DNA from: Diploscapter coronatus
Taxonomy: Eukaryota; Nematoda; Chromadorea; Rhabditida; Rhabditidae
Length of the DNA stretch: 64,000 nt
NCBI GenBank assembly: GCA_964036155.1
Contig: OZ038422.1
Location: 13,911,201 to 13,975,200, forward strand
Direction of reading: 5' to 3'
This document shows positions 48,423-60,579 of this stretch, piece after piece (positions within the stretch are counted from its first letter, which is position 1; each line of letters starts with the position of its first letter). The translations under genes and the position numbers were made by a program. The notes below the pieces were generated by a model that made no database searches, had not been told where the DNA came from, and was given only the letters and a program-made list of their open reading frames with translations.

Positions 48423-51400
48423 TTAATATTGAGCCTGAGGTCGGCTGGGAACGTCGACAGACTGTTGCTGGAGTTGGGCTGAGGTAGTGGGCACGATGCT
48501 GCAGGCCGGAATGTTCGCACTGAAAATTGGATAGATTTCAAAATGTTCTATGACGTCTTCCAAATTTATCGTGAAAGTAAAGTAATAAGAAATATTGCAA
48601 TTTGATCGCACATTGTGAATTAAGTTTGAGATAATCTTTTCTCGTGAATTTTCTACATAGTAGTAAGTATAAACTCCTAATCAAAATAGGACACTTTACA
48701 AGATCGTACAATAATTTCTCTATCCAAAAGCAAATCTTTTTCCACGAATTTCTAAACAAGTTTCACAAAATCCTATCAAAAATGAACTATTCTAGATTTG
48801 CTCGTCGTTGATCTAGTAACCTCGAATTTAAATCAAGTTTTTTTCCGCCTTTTTCGAGAATAAGTCTCAAAGTTCTTATCAAAATAAGAAAATTTTCTAG
48901 ATTGATCACCGTCATATTGACTTAGCCGAATAAATCATTTTATTCAAATGTTCCCAAATTTCCTACCAGAGCTAGCCAATTTTGTATTACTCTTGATTTG
49001 CCAATTCCGGTATTTGAAATAAAACACCCGCTTACACGAAATCACATCGTCCATTGGCGGGGTTGAATCTGAGTACGGACGGGCAGGACGCGTGGTAGGA
49101 GATCTGCTTGAGGCACTGCAGGTAGTTCGGCAGACAAGCGCCCATCGCATAGAAGCCATCTAGTTTGCTGAAAAATGTATGCTTATTTTTGTTTTAGAAA
49201 GTTCGCCTTCTAAAAGGCAGTTTCTTTCAAATTCGCTTACCCAATGCATTCCGTGGAGCCGATGGGCGAGGTGTGCTGGACGGGAGGTAGAGTGACCTGA
49301 GGAGCGGGTGTCGGAACGTACATCGAACCACAAGTAGGGGTGTTCTGCTTGAAGTCACACCTGAGCGTGACGGGGTTGAAGACGAGCATCGGTAGGCAGC
49401 GGCCAAGCTAAATTTACCGTTTCGGGATAGCTTATGGGAACTTGAAGTGGTGTAATGATGGAAGGAAAAAGAATCACTTCTCATATTATTTTGCATTCGT
49501 TTCATTTCAGTAATTCTCTCTAGCAATCCATTGCGCCATTTGCAAACTCCTAATTCTTACATGGTAGACTCCATGCTCGCAGATCGCGTATTCCCCGTGG
49601 CACTTCTCAATCTCGAACAGACCGTTGGTCTTCTCGGCAGAGCACGAGAAGAGCGGCAGGTTAGTGGGCTTGTCGAGAGCCGGCGGAGTGGGTCGTGGCT
49701 GACCACCGCATTCGGCGACGAACGCATCATCCTCGCAGTTCTGCTGCGCCTGAGAGAATTTCAGGCCGGTCGGGCAGGTCATCTGAGGGTTCGATCAATT
49801 GCTTTCGAAAAGTAATCAAATTTACCGCATGAGTGTTTCCGCTGATGCACGAGTAGTAGAATTGAGCGCAGCCCTTCGAGTAGTAGCCGTCAGCCTTTCC
49901 TTGACACGAGAACCCAGTTGGCTGGGTGTTGTATCCATAGGTCGGGGCAGTGGCTGTGGGTGGGTTCTGAGCCGGACCAGTTGGGATCGATCCACCGCAC
50001 ATCGGCACTCGCTCCTTGTAATCGCACAGACCACTCTGCTCGTTGTACCAGAGACCCTCGGCGCATGCCTGTATCTTCGTCTGGTGGCCGAAGCACTGGG
50101 CGTAGAATCTGGAAGATCTTCTCTTTTCAAAGAAAGAAAGAAAAGTCCTACTTCGTGCAGGTAGGCAAGGCGTAGATTCCATCGGGTCTGTTGGTGCAGT
50201 CGAACGTCGGGGCCGTCAGATCAGAAGTCGGGATGACTCTCGGTGGTTTGTAGGCACTTGGACTGGGCATCGGGCCAGGTGCAGGAGGCATGGCGGCGTC
50301 CTGAGCAGTAGTCTGAAACAGCAATTTTGATCGGGACGCATCTTCAAATTTACTTGATGGTAGGCTGAAGAAGGCATGGTCTTCGCGTAAGCAGCAGAAC
50401 GACCACCGCAAGCGACGATGTTGTGCGATCGATCACAGATGCCTCGGCGAGTGTCGAAGAAGAGTCCTACAAAGTTCATAAGTTAGGGTTGATCTTCAAT
50501 TTCTTCCTCGCCAGGTGGGCAGTTCATCTTTCGAGTGATCCGGTTATCGCAATGGTAGAATGTACTCGAGCAGCCAGTGGCGTAGTAGCCATCAGCCAAC
50601 ATCTCACAGAATGGCTCGACGGGCTGAAGATTCTTCTTTCGCTTTGATGATTAGTACGGACATTTGAAGAGAAAAAACAAACAATTTCATCCATATCAAC
50701 ATTTCCACGGCTAGGGGTTTATAGAATCGGGCATTATTCTTTGTTTTTCTTGTAACATTTTCCTTCAAGAACGTTGGCATGATGACTGCTTTTCGTTGCT
50801 CCCCTCGAGGTTCACTTACCGCAGATGGAGCGCTCGTCGTGGTCTTCGGCTGGTCCATGCCAGGGTTGCAGTCGACGACAGCCGATCGATAGTCGCACTG
50901 ACCGTTGTAGGGGTTGAAGATCAGGTCAGAGTGGCACTTGGCAGGCGTAGCAAGTCTGTCCCAGCAGTGGACGTACTCCTGAGAGCAGACCGACTTCGCG
51001 TAGGCGCCGTCCGACTTCGTCGCGCAGAAGTTGGTCGGGTCATCGTTGGAACTGAAATTAGGCTCTTATCAATTTGACAAATTTTTGAAACGTCAACTTC
51101 AGTTGCACTAATGCATTTGCTTTTGGATGAAATTGCATGAAATTTTAATCTTGTCCGGGAACCCAGTTAATTTTGAATCTTACGGCAAGGCAGGTGGGGT
51201 AGTGCTGCTGGGAGTGTAGGTTGGCAGATCGTAGCCTTGCTTGGTGGTCTGATCTCTCGATTCAGTGACGATCGGGGTCGGGGTCGGGGTCGTCGGAGAC
51301 ATCGTTGGGATGATGACAGTCTCGCCATACTGATTAGATTTCGGGATCGTCGTGACAAAGTCAGTGGCTGGCACCTGAATTTTGTTTAATTGTTTTTTTT

Positions 51401-54126
51401 TAAAGATTTTATGTAGCAATGTCCAAAATTCCTGATTTCACCCAGTTTTTTTTTTTTATCTTCGACTCACTAAATTTAAATTCAAAGATCGAGCTTTCAT
51501 CTTGGATAAATTTTTTTTAACTAGTCCTTTGTATTCCATACCCATACCTATTTGTGAACCACGCCCACTTTTGAGGAGAGAGTAAGGGAGGGGGTAAGAG
51601 AAAAAAAAAAAGTGGGTGTGGAATACAAGGAGCCATTTGAAGCGATTAGTAGCAACGATGAGCCAACAGTACAAGAGTTAGGATTGATGCATAAGCGTTG
51701 GAAACTGCAATTTTCACTAACTCACCGTGACACTTCCAGGTAGAGAAGTCGTGGGTGGAAGCTCGAGAGTCTCCCTGCACTTCTGCGGATAGTCGCAGTT
51801 CAGCGAGTACGTGCTGTAGACGAGTCCAGCGGCGCACTTCATGACGGAGGCGATTCCGTTCGAGCACTGAAATTTGATGTTTCAGATTTTTGCTGATCAG
51901 AATGGCACAATTTCGGATCGTTAGAGGGAAATTCCAAGACTCAAGATATTCGCCAATCTACCTGAACATATTGTCCATTGCAGTCAGAAAGCGAGTAGAA
52001 TCCGTCCGGCTTTCCGGTGCAGTCGTAGTTGATCTTCGGCTCGGGAGGCTGTAAAATCGTCAGTTTGCTGTGAATGTCAGAAGCATGAAAAGTTGTTAAT
52101 CAATGGCCAAAGTCGAAGAGTTTCAAGTCCTTTATGAGTTTCCAATTTCAGTCTTACGATATCAGAAGCGATATCCCCATGAGGTCTGGATGGTAGGGGC
52201 TTCTCCGGCACTCGCGGTCCCATGCACTTGTCCTCGTAGTCGCAGGCGCTGATCCGGTCGTCGTAGAACAGGCCGTTGGAGCACTCCACTTGTCTTCCGG
52301 AACCAGCAGAGCACGAGACGAACACCGATTTGCACTGGCCAACTGGGTAGAAGCCGTCCTTCTTGTCGTTGCAGTCGAACTCGATCACTGCCTGATCTTG
52401 AGCAGGTGGAGCCTGAGTCGTGACCGGGATTGGACGAGTGCCTCCACAGTTCGGGATATCCTGAATATCCTTTTCTCCAACGTTTCTTGAGCTCTTTCAA
52501 CCTGCTTGTAGGTGCATCGATTGAATTCCACGTCGTAGAAAAGCCCAGGTGGACAGTGGTACTTGAAGAGCTTGCTGTGGGCGCACTTCCAGAAGAAGTC
52601 CGTACACTTCGAAGACGGGTCCTCGAAGACCGAATCACCACGCGAGACACAGTCAGGGGCTGAGTTTTCCTGCATCATTTGGAGATTTTAAAATGACCTT
52701 ACTCGAACTGGTCTGTTCGACTTCGATTTGTTTCATCTCGAATCCTGGCATGTCGGCACCAGTACTCGTGGAGTAGGAGTTGGAGGCTGGAGGAGTGCCA
52801 GGTGGGCTTCCGGCATCGTCGCCACCTTGAAGAGGATCATCCAGATAGCCGCTGAAATAAATTTTCAGAATTTTTCGGTAATACGATATTCCTCGATATC
52901 CGTCCGATTTAAGGTTAGAATTCTGCCGAAAAAGAATAAAACAGGGAAGAAAATTTTAAATTTACTTGGATGCAGGAATATTGACGCTGCAATGCAGAGA
53001 AGTTTTCCCTATACTCCAGCATCCCAGCTTGCAAAATAAGGCTTAAAACTTACGCGACTCTGTGTCTGACGAGGCAGGCGCGGACGTTGTTCTTCAGCTC
53101 GCAGGTCTTGGTGCGCTCGTCGAAGTACTGCTGCGGCGGACAGAGCATTTGGTGGACGACGCCGTGATTGCAACTGTAGTAGTACTTGTCGCAGGGAATT
53201 GCAGGATGCGAGTAGTCGCCCGTCTTCTTACCCTTGCACGAGAACTCCCTAAATTATAATATTTTTAAGGATCTTGAGAAATTCGGAAATATAAGATTTG
53301 TAAAATTGTATGCGAAGAGATTTTCTAATCTAGATTATGCGCATAACTTTATCATCTGTGAGTACTTCCTCTATATGAGTAAGTACAATCCTCATAAAGT
53401 TTTGAAATAAGTACTTTGTGTCAAGAGTTATTCCTCCATTTTTCCGTCTTGGAAAAAGAATAGCTACGTTATAGCGAAAAATATTCACTTTTGAAAGGAA
53501 AGCACTCAAAATATCAATTCAAGACATTTTTCTCACTTGGCCTTGATGATCTCTCCGGCGTAGCGTCGTTCGTTCTTGCATTGCTTCACCTCGTCCTTCT
53601 CCATGCACTTGATTCGTTGCGGGTCGAAGTAGAGATCCTCTTCGGGACAGACGTGCTCGTAGCGGGCTTTCTGGAAGAAAATTGATGTTTTTCTTAAATA
53701 GTGACATTTTATGTAATTTGAATTAACCTGATAACACCGGTAGAAGACGCGACTGCATCCGACAGCGTAGTGCCCATCTTCCAGAGTCGCACAGTCGGGT
53801 TTGATGGCTGAAAATTCAAGACCTTCATTTTCTCCTAAAATCTCTGGTTGTGGTCAAATCTTCTCAATTCTATCTATGAAGTAAAACATAAATGGAATGA
53901 ATGCCTCCTGGGTTTGTTACAGCTATGTCATCAATTTTTGCTATTTTTCTTAAACTTCTTAGCCGAAATTGGTTTTAAAATCGAACGATAAGTCCAGGAA
54001 ACCTCTGACGATTTTCCACTTTATTTAAAACTGCGAGAAGACTTGACCCAAACTCAACATTTTTAGCTTACCTCCCGCATAAGCCGTAGCGGCTATGCTG
54101 ATTAAGATGGTTAGAGATTTGAGCAT
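48423..54126 (-). CDS. cbd-1: Secreted protein with 11 chitin-binding (CBM14) domains, egg-coat type
   Basis: Nineteen phase-consistent exons (- strand): 54072-54126, 53728-53807, 53537-53670, 53054-53248, 52698-52851, 52502-52669, 52158-52460, 51962-52048, 51726-51866, 51184-51374, 50820-51051, 50512-50623, 50354-50466, 50152-50312, 49826-50108, 49561-49782, 49241-49407, 49036-49167, 48423-48519; 1008 residues. A signal peptide (MLKSLTILISIAATAYA) precedes eleven six-Cys peritrophin-A/CBM14 domains with the usual DG(F/Y)Y, C..F..C, C..GL.F and C(D/E)Y pattern. Linkers rich in Pro/Thr/Ser separate them, the longest at 51184-51374. In C. elegans the multi-CBM14 protein CBD-1 binds chitin and anchors the outer eggshell; it is recalled as somewhat longer with 12 domains. 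One intron (50467-50511) has a GC donor. Ortholog assignment is by architecture. Confidence 0.92.
50467..50511 (-). other. 45-nt GC-AG intron in the chitin-binding protein gene
   Basis: The - strand reads CACCTG|GCGAGG at the donor and TTTGTAG at the acceptor. Removing it restores CPPGLFFDTRRGICD, the canonical second half of CBM14 domain 7. Retention would introduce an in-frame stop. No GT lies near the donor. Confidence 0.7.
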
Positions 54127-54128
54127 GA

Positions 54129-54130
54129 GC
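54129..54130 (-). promoter_or_regulatory. Probable trans-splice acceptor
   Basis: AAATTTTCAG on the - strand ends three bases before the ATG at 54126 of the chitin-binding protein. It fixes the start at the signal-peptide Met. Confidence 0.55.
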
Positions 54131-55453
54131 TGAAAATTTCGATCCATAAAAGTCCAAATTTCTAGCTATTTTAAGAAATTTTAAGTAAACAGAAAAAAAT
54201 CGCTGTCATAAACGCCAGTGTTTCTCGAAGACATGAATGTTTTTATGTTGTTTCCGAATGAAAGAGAGTCGACAGGTCAAATTAAAGGATTTTCGATGGT
54301 AAAGAGGGAAAGACGGTGCGAAATTAGCATAGACGGTGGGGTGAGTCTGAGAAAAAGAGCGAAAAATTGGGTAAGAGAAAGGAGATTTCAAGAGGTCAGC
54401 GTTCGACGCAGCATGTTTTCCAGCGAATTGATACAATCCGAAACTTGAAGGTAGAAAAATAAAAATGAGATCCGTGAAATTTTCGAGAAAATAAGAAAAG
54501 TCGAGATTTTCACAATGGGGAATTTGATCGGATTGAAAAATCAGGCGCAAAATGTTATGATGAAGCTCAAGAGAAATCCCCCGATGATAAAATGATAAGG
54601 AAATCGCAAAATCGTCGTCCTTCGAATTTTTTCATATATATTGCAGCCTTTTTCAGGCCTTATCTTTTATCATAGATTGCAAGATTTTCAAAATCTATTT
54701 TCACAGACTCGCATATCCTCTAAAATGTTTTGATTTTTCGAGACTTTCAAAATATTCGAATCTCGCATCTTTTCGCCCCCGACCTCATTTTTATCACGGA
54801 AGTTTAAGAATTTCTCGGACAAATTTTTCGATTGAATTTCGTGGTGAATCACGAAGAAAACTTTATTCTGCAACAAATATTCATTTGTAACAAGTGAAGA
54901 GAGACAAAAACGCAATAACTTATCGGAGAATGAATTGAGTGATTATGTGAATTTTCGATTTGGCTCTTTGAAATCGCTGAATTTCAAAAAAACAAAAAAA
55001 AAAAAGTTCAAAATTAAATTACAAAGAGTTGGCTAGGATCAGGAAGGGGTAAACTTGGTATCAAAATAATTAGCACGTCGAGCATCTCAATTTGGTACCA
55101 GATTTGCCCTATTTCTAATCAATTTTTCATTCACCTAACATCTGAGTTTTTAAAGAGCCCTCAACTTCAAACATTTTTATAATCACCCCAACAAATAGAC
55201 GAATAAATTATACGATTTCAAGACCGCGACACAGTAACAAATATACATCTGCACCCGGATTAAGAAAAAATCGAGAAAATTTTTTGTATCCATAAAATTA
55301 TGATAAGGCAAGAAAATCTGGCAATTTCAAGGCAGGTTCAACAATTTGGCAGTAAAATCTATTAGTTTTAGTCGCCATGAATAAAAATTAAAAAAGCGAT
55401 ATTTTCCCAAAAATAACAAATTATCGATCCATGACGATAAATTTCAGCTGAAT
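54131..55453. other. Upstream region of the chitin-binding protein gene and downstream region of the FKBP gene
   Basis: No gene seen. The stretch 54240-54440 is purine-rich on the + strand (C/T-rich for the leftward gene) and is the probable promoter region of the chitin-binding protein gene. Confidence 0.45.
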
Positions 55454-57994
55454 TCACAACTCCTCGTTGGCTTTGATGAGTTTCTCGAGAGTGATGTCGA
55501 AGTAGAGGTTCGACTTTCCGGGAATCTGAGGTGGTCTTCCTTCTTCGCCGTAACCTGAAGATTGAACGCTATTAATGCTTGTGGTATTCAATTATTATCG
55601 TATCGATAAATCTGCTATATCTTAGCCTTTATATGCTCACGTATGGAATCGTGCAGGCTCTAGGCAAATATTAAACTAGCAATTCTTGAATTATAAAACC
55701 AAAAAGTTATTTTTTGTTTTTTTTTTTTTTATATTTCTTGCCAGACATGCTCAGAATTGAAGAAAATTAATAGGCTTTGCATCAAAAATGCACAGCGATA
55801 ATTTGAAACATATTTTTACTGCCGAACTTTAAGGACTAATTTCACGTTTCGATCAATCTGCTTATCCTACTTGATTTGAGCAACTACTTACCATATTCAT
55901 ATGGAATGACGACTTGTCGTCTCTCGCCCTCGCACATGCCATCCATGGCGATATCCATGCCCTTGATGACTGCACCGGTGTTGAGCTTGAAGATGAACGG
56001 GGCGTTTCTCGAGAAGGACGAGTCCACGAACGTGCCGTCCTCGAGGTGCAGAACGTACTGCTGGTGCAGCGTATCTCCGGTCACCGCCTTCCGACACTTG
56101 TCGTCCTCGATTTTGTGCGTTTGCTGAAGAATTGTTTCATCAAAATCTAAGATTCAGTAATGATGCCCAATTTTGCCACCATTAGTTCATTGGGCATACT
56201 TGTATGAAATAATAAAGCCGGCTTTCATTTGAATATTTGATTTTGCCATGTTTCATATGTTTCCTCATGCCATTAGATCTTTTTTCAAATCCCAAGCAGA
56301 TAATAAATTTGAATACACTTCAACAAATAAATCGCTTCAAAAGTTGTCATCGAATTTCTCAACTTTTCAACTTCACCATTCAACTCTTCTATTTCCTGTT
56401 GGGTAATTGAAATCTATCTTCCGATAATTTCTTCCATGAATTTTTATACGCCTACCTCAATTGTAATTCCCTCTTCGGTTTCCCACTTCTTTCCAGGATT
56501 TGGTCGGAACAGATCAACTAGTTGAACTGTGTAATACAGGGTCTGGTCTCCTTTGATGGCATCGCTAAACTCATAGTATTGGCCTAGCATAATTAGCACT
56601 TCGGAAATTTATTTAAAATCATTTTTGCAATATCGATAACTCTTTTAAGAAAATCAGAAAATTAAGAGCTAGCTGGGAATTTTGTCGAAAGACGAATTCT
56701 ACCATTGCTACTTTTACATTCTAACCAAAATATACGTCGAAAATTGCTTCTAGCCCATAGTTAGAAAAGAAATCATGTAAATCGCATAGTTAATGAACAA
56801 CTTCGTACCGCTCCCTTCCATTATCTCCGAATCCGAGCTTTCCTGGAATGACAACTTTTCTCTTCTCGCCGATACACATGCCAGTCATAGCACGATCCAT
56901 GCCCTTAATGACTTGGCCTCGACCCAAAGTGAAAGTGTATCTGAATTAGAATACAATTCAGGTAATTGTAGCAATTATTTGATTTATTATAATTGCTCTA
57001 ATTTTTGCAACAAAAGTAATTGAAAGAAATCATCTTGCACTTTTGTTCTCAACAGTGCATTAATTATATTTCACCTTTCTATATCACCCTCCTCTTCTAT
57101 CATTTTTAATCTTGAGTTTGCGTGTAATCTTACTAAATAAAGACTAACATTCCCTGAAATAAGGGAAAATTTTAAACCTTATAAACTCATAATATTTTCT
57201 AAATTTTATATTTCATTAGGTGAACTTATTCCTAATTTCGCATTATCCACCATTTATAGCCGCTAAATTTTATTATTTCGACTTTTAATAAATAGCCTGA
57301 TTTCAAGAGTCTATTACTCGCGAAATTCAAAATTTGAATAGAGTATTTTTGTTCACTTGAATGAAGAATGTGACATTCAAACTTTAGTTATTTCGATTTT
57401 TCTTCAAAATAGCCTAGCACTTACGGCTTCTTTCCGAAGTTGCTTCCTATCTCCTTCCCATCCTTATCAGACAGTTTGTAGAATTGTTCGACAGTGTCTC
57501 CCTCCTGGGACTTGATTTTGCATTTCTCGGCCTTTATAGGTCGGATAATCTTTATCTCCAATCCGTCATCTTCCTAGAAATATCATCACAATTATCTAAA
57601 TTCGAATAAAATCCTACATATGCTACACAACGTTTTCCTTCAAATATCAAAATAGAATTACAAATAGTTGATCTTGCTTTCAAAAAGAAGATATCATTTT
57701 GATTAAATTTTTCTCGGTAATCAAGATCAATATTGAAAAAAACTATTATTTTCATGTAAGCCTCATAATTAATGGCTAATCACCCAACTATTTTCAGAAA
57801 ATGCTAGGTAATAATTACCTAATTTTCACAATGTTAATCCTCAATGTTAATGATTAAATCCGATGCATGAAAATTCCTGCACCCGAGTGGTTGAAATGTT
57901 TGAATTTGTTACGAACTTTCCAGGACAGCTTTTGCTCTTCTTCTTCACAAAACACGGCCGTCAGCGACAGGCACAGAATAAGGAGTCGGTTCAT
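55454..57994 (-). CDS. Secretory-pathway peptidyl-prolyl isomerase with two FKBP domains
   Basis: Exons (- strand) 57917-57994, 57425-57573, 56809-56940, 56456-56564, 55892-56123, 55454-55554; 266 residues, phases agree. The signal peptide is [20 protein letters not shown] domain 1 (~35-130) contains [18 protein letters not shown] and [17 protein letters not shown]. Domain 2 (~150-260) contains [32 protein letters not shown] and [15 protein letters not shown]. Family members catalyse prolyl cis-trans isomerisation of secreted proteins in the ER; C. elegans FKB-3/4/5 share the two-domain layout and act in collagen and cuticle folding. The Trp of FKBP12 is Met in both domains, common in ER members. 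The C-terminal NEEL is close to, but not, a canonical KDEL/HDEL signal. The acceptor of exon 4 must be at 56564; the nearer GCTAG at 56583 breaks the frame. Which fkb paralogue it is cannot be told. Confidence 0.94.
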
Positions 57995-60579
57995 ACCTTA
58001 ATTTTTGGAATAGTCATTTAATTTAACAACATTTTCAATAAATATACGACATATGAGTAGGCTATAAGTATGCTTAATTTTAAAAGCCGATAATATTCTA
58101 TGTTACGAAGATTGGTGAATCGTAATTCAATTTCTGATAGAAGATATCATTTAACAGATTTATTTTTCAAAGTTACAAATGCTAAGGACTTCACATAAAA
58201 ATCTTATTAGAACTTTTTATACTAATCAATGCTATGAAGGATCGTGAAACTTATAATGAACATATGTGCTAATTCTAGGCTACAAGCGTTCATGCTATGA
58301 TATAGACTGAAATTTTTCACTAGAAATCTCGAAACTTAGAAAATTAATGGCTTTTTCACACTAATACCATCCTTCAAGATGAGATTTATAGAAAGTCGAT
58401 AAATCCTATTCTTTTGCGTAAAGCCTAGAAAGCGTGTCTTTCATTGTCGGTTAGACTAAGTCATAGAAACGATTCCTTCTAATGGCATGTCATACTTAGA
58501 AACTGGAAATTCTGAATAAATGAATGACTGAAAGAAACTACTTGCGAAGATACGTGTCCTTATACAAAACAATTAGAGGAATCCCTCCTTAATGCATTAG
58601 CATATACGATCAAAGACGGATAGGATATCGCATGATCTTTAGGATTTCAAGCACCCTTTAGGATAGGATGAATGAAAAAGTAGCTGAAGCGCATTGGAAA
58701 GGTAAAGCTGGTTCCAACGAGGCTTTTCATCGACAGAATGAAAAGTCTCAGCCTGTTTTACTCGGCTATCTTTCACCACGGAAAAATAGAAGCTAAGACG
58801 TGCCAGCTGGTGGTCACTTCTTTCTCTCCCCTTTTTTTCTTTCTAACTTCTAAGCTTCCCAAAACTCTGGCGTTTATACTAAAAATCCAGGCCAAGCCAA
58901 AATTCTCGGATATAAACAATAACAAAAATGTAGATTTGAGAATAAATTAAGGTTATTATTTTGAAAAGGAAAAGAGTATTATTCTCTAAAAACAAATAAT
59001 TCAGCTATGAAAATTTTAGAACCTAAAATCTGATGCTTTGAAAGGAAGCTTTTAAACTTGAGACATGTTTCCTATATTCAAATGTATTTCTGAATTTAAA
59101 TTGCGAAAAACGTACGAGAAAGTTAATTATCCTAAAATTCTGAAATTCCAACGAAAAATTCGAACTGCAAATGAGATTGGTCGGAAAAACACGTATCAAA
59201 ATTCGGTCCTAATCACCAAAATACAGTCGCAGTTCTGAATGTTAGAAAATTGTTGGCAGAGTTAATGCAACGACGAAGAAAATGGGTGTAAGGAATGGGT
59301 GAAAATCTTACAATTAGACAAGGGAGATAGAAGAAAATAACGAGGTCACAGAGAGTTAGAGAAAGATATAATGGTGAGAGAGCGTAGAAACTGAAGAGGA
59401 CGAAGGAAGCAGGAAAGAAAGAAATAGAGAAGTGCAGTGTAATGAGAAAGAAAGAAGGTTAGAGAGAATGGAAAAAGCCGAAGGAAGACAAAACAAGATC
59501 TGACCGAAATCGATTCGCAGTATTTACGTGGATGTTGTCAATGACCGATAACTTGGGACGAGGTAAACGATGATGCACCGATTCGAAAAGCGTTAATTTC
59601 TTTGTATTCACAATCTCCCCTTTTATTTTATCAAAATTAATCAGTAATCAGTCATTAACGATAGCTGATATGTAATTTCTGTGTAACATATGTGCAACTT
59701 GTGTAAAAGTGTGTAATTTCTGTGAGCTGGTTACCTCGCCGACGATCCTCTAATTGGTTATCCCGAGGTGATCCTCTTGTTTTGGTTAACACGTCCTCTC
59801 GACAATCCCGAACACGACCCCACTCACTCCCAATTCACTCTGCAGGTGTCTCTCTCTGACGGCGGTATTCCACTTTATTTTTCTTACTTTGGCTGTTGAC
59901 TCGAGAATCGGAGGATCAGCAGATTACAACCGTTTATTGCTGATCACAGGCGGTAATAATTAAAATCTTCAAATTCTGACATTTAAAATTTTTATTTTGG
60001 TTTTAATGTGAAACTCCTTTTTCGGCGCACAAAACTTCTTACGCATTGGCATTTTTAAAATATATTGATTTTCGTAGGTGAAGAGGTAAGAAACAGATGA
60101 TAATTCCCTATTTACCAGTTACAAAAATAAAAATTTAATTGGAGTATGATTGATTTACGATCAAAAATCGATGTAGCTCAATTGTATTTTTAATTTCAAC
60201 TTGTATTCTGCGTAAAAGTTTTTTTTCAACATATGCATCACTTTAAATAAATGTTTATCAATTAGTGCAATTTTCATTAGCAAACTGAGAAAACTGGTCT
60301 TTTTATGTCATATCATAACTATAAAACGATTTTATATAAATTATTTATTTTCCATAAAGACGTAATTAGCAAAGAGTAAATTATATTCATAGCCTCAAAA
60401 TAATATTAATCTTTATGAACAAAATGATGAAACTTTTTCCTATTTATGCTAAAAAAATAACCTTCCTTGTGTAAATTTTCTACTTTATCAGATTTGTACG
60501 TTAACCTTATAAGATCTCGGTAAGATATTTCGATTTGAGAAATTGTCCAACCTCTCAAAATTGGATACATTTGCTAAAT
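57995..60579. other. Upstream region of the FKBP gene; no gene seen
   Basis: A strongly purine-rich block at 59290-59490 (C/T-rich for the leftward gene) is followed by T/C-rich DNA at 59600-59890. This is the same mirrored arrangement seen upstream of other leftward genes here. Short open frames such as 58738-58950 lack splice or coding character. Confidence 0.45.

Noticed and set aside
51250..51300. GGGGTC tandem repeat
   Set aside because: It is coding sequence for a Pro/Thr linker of the chitin-binding protein, not an independent element.
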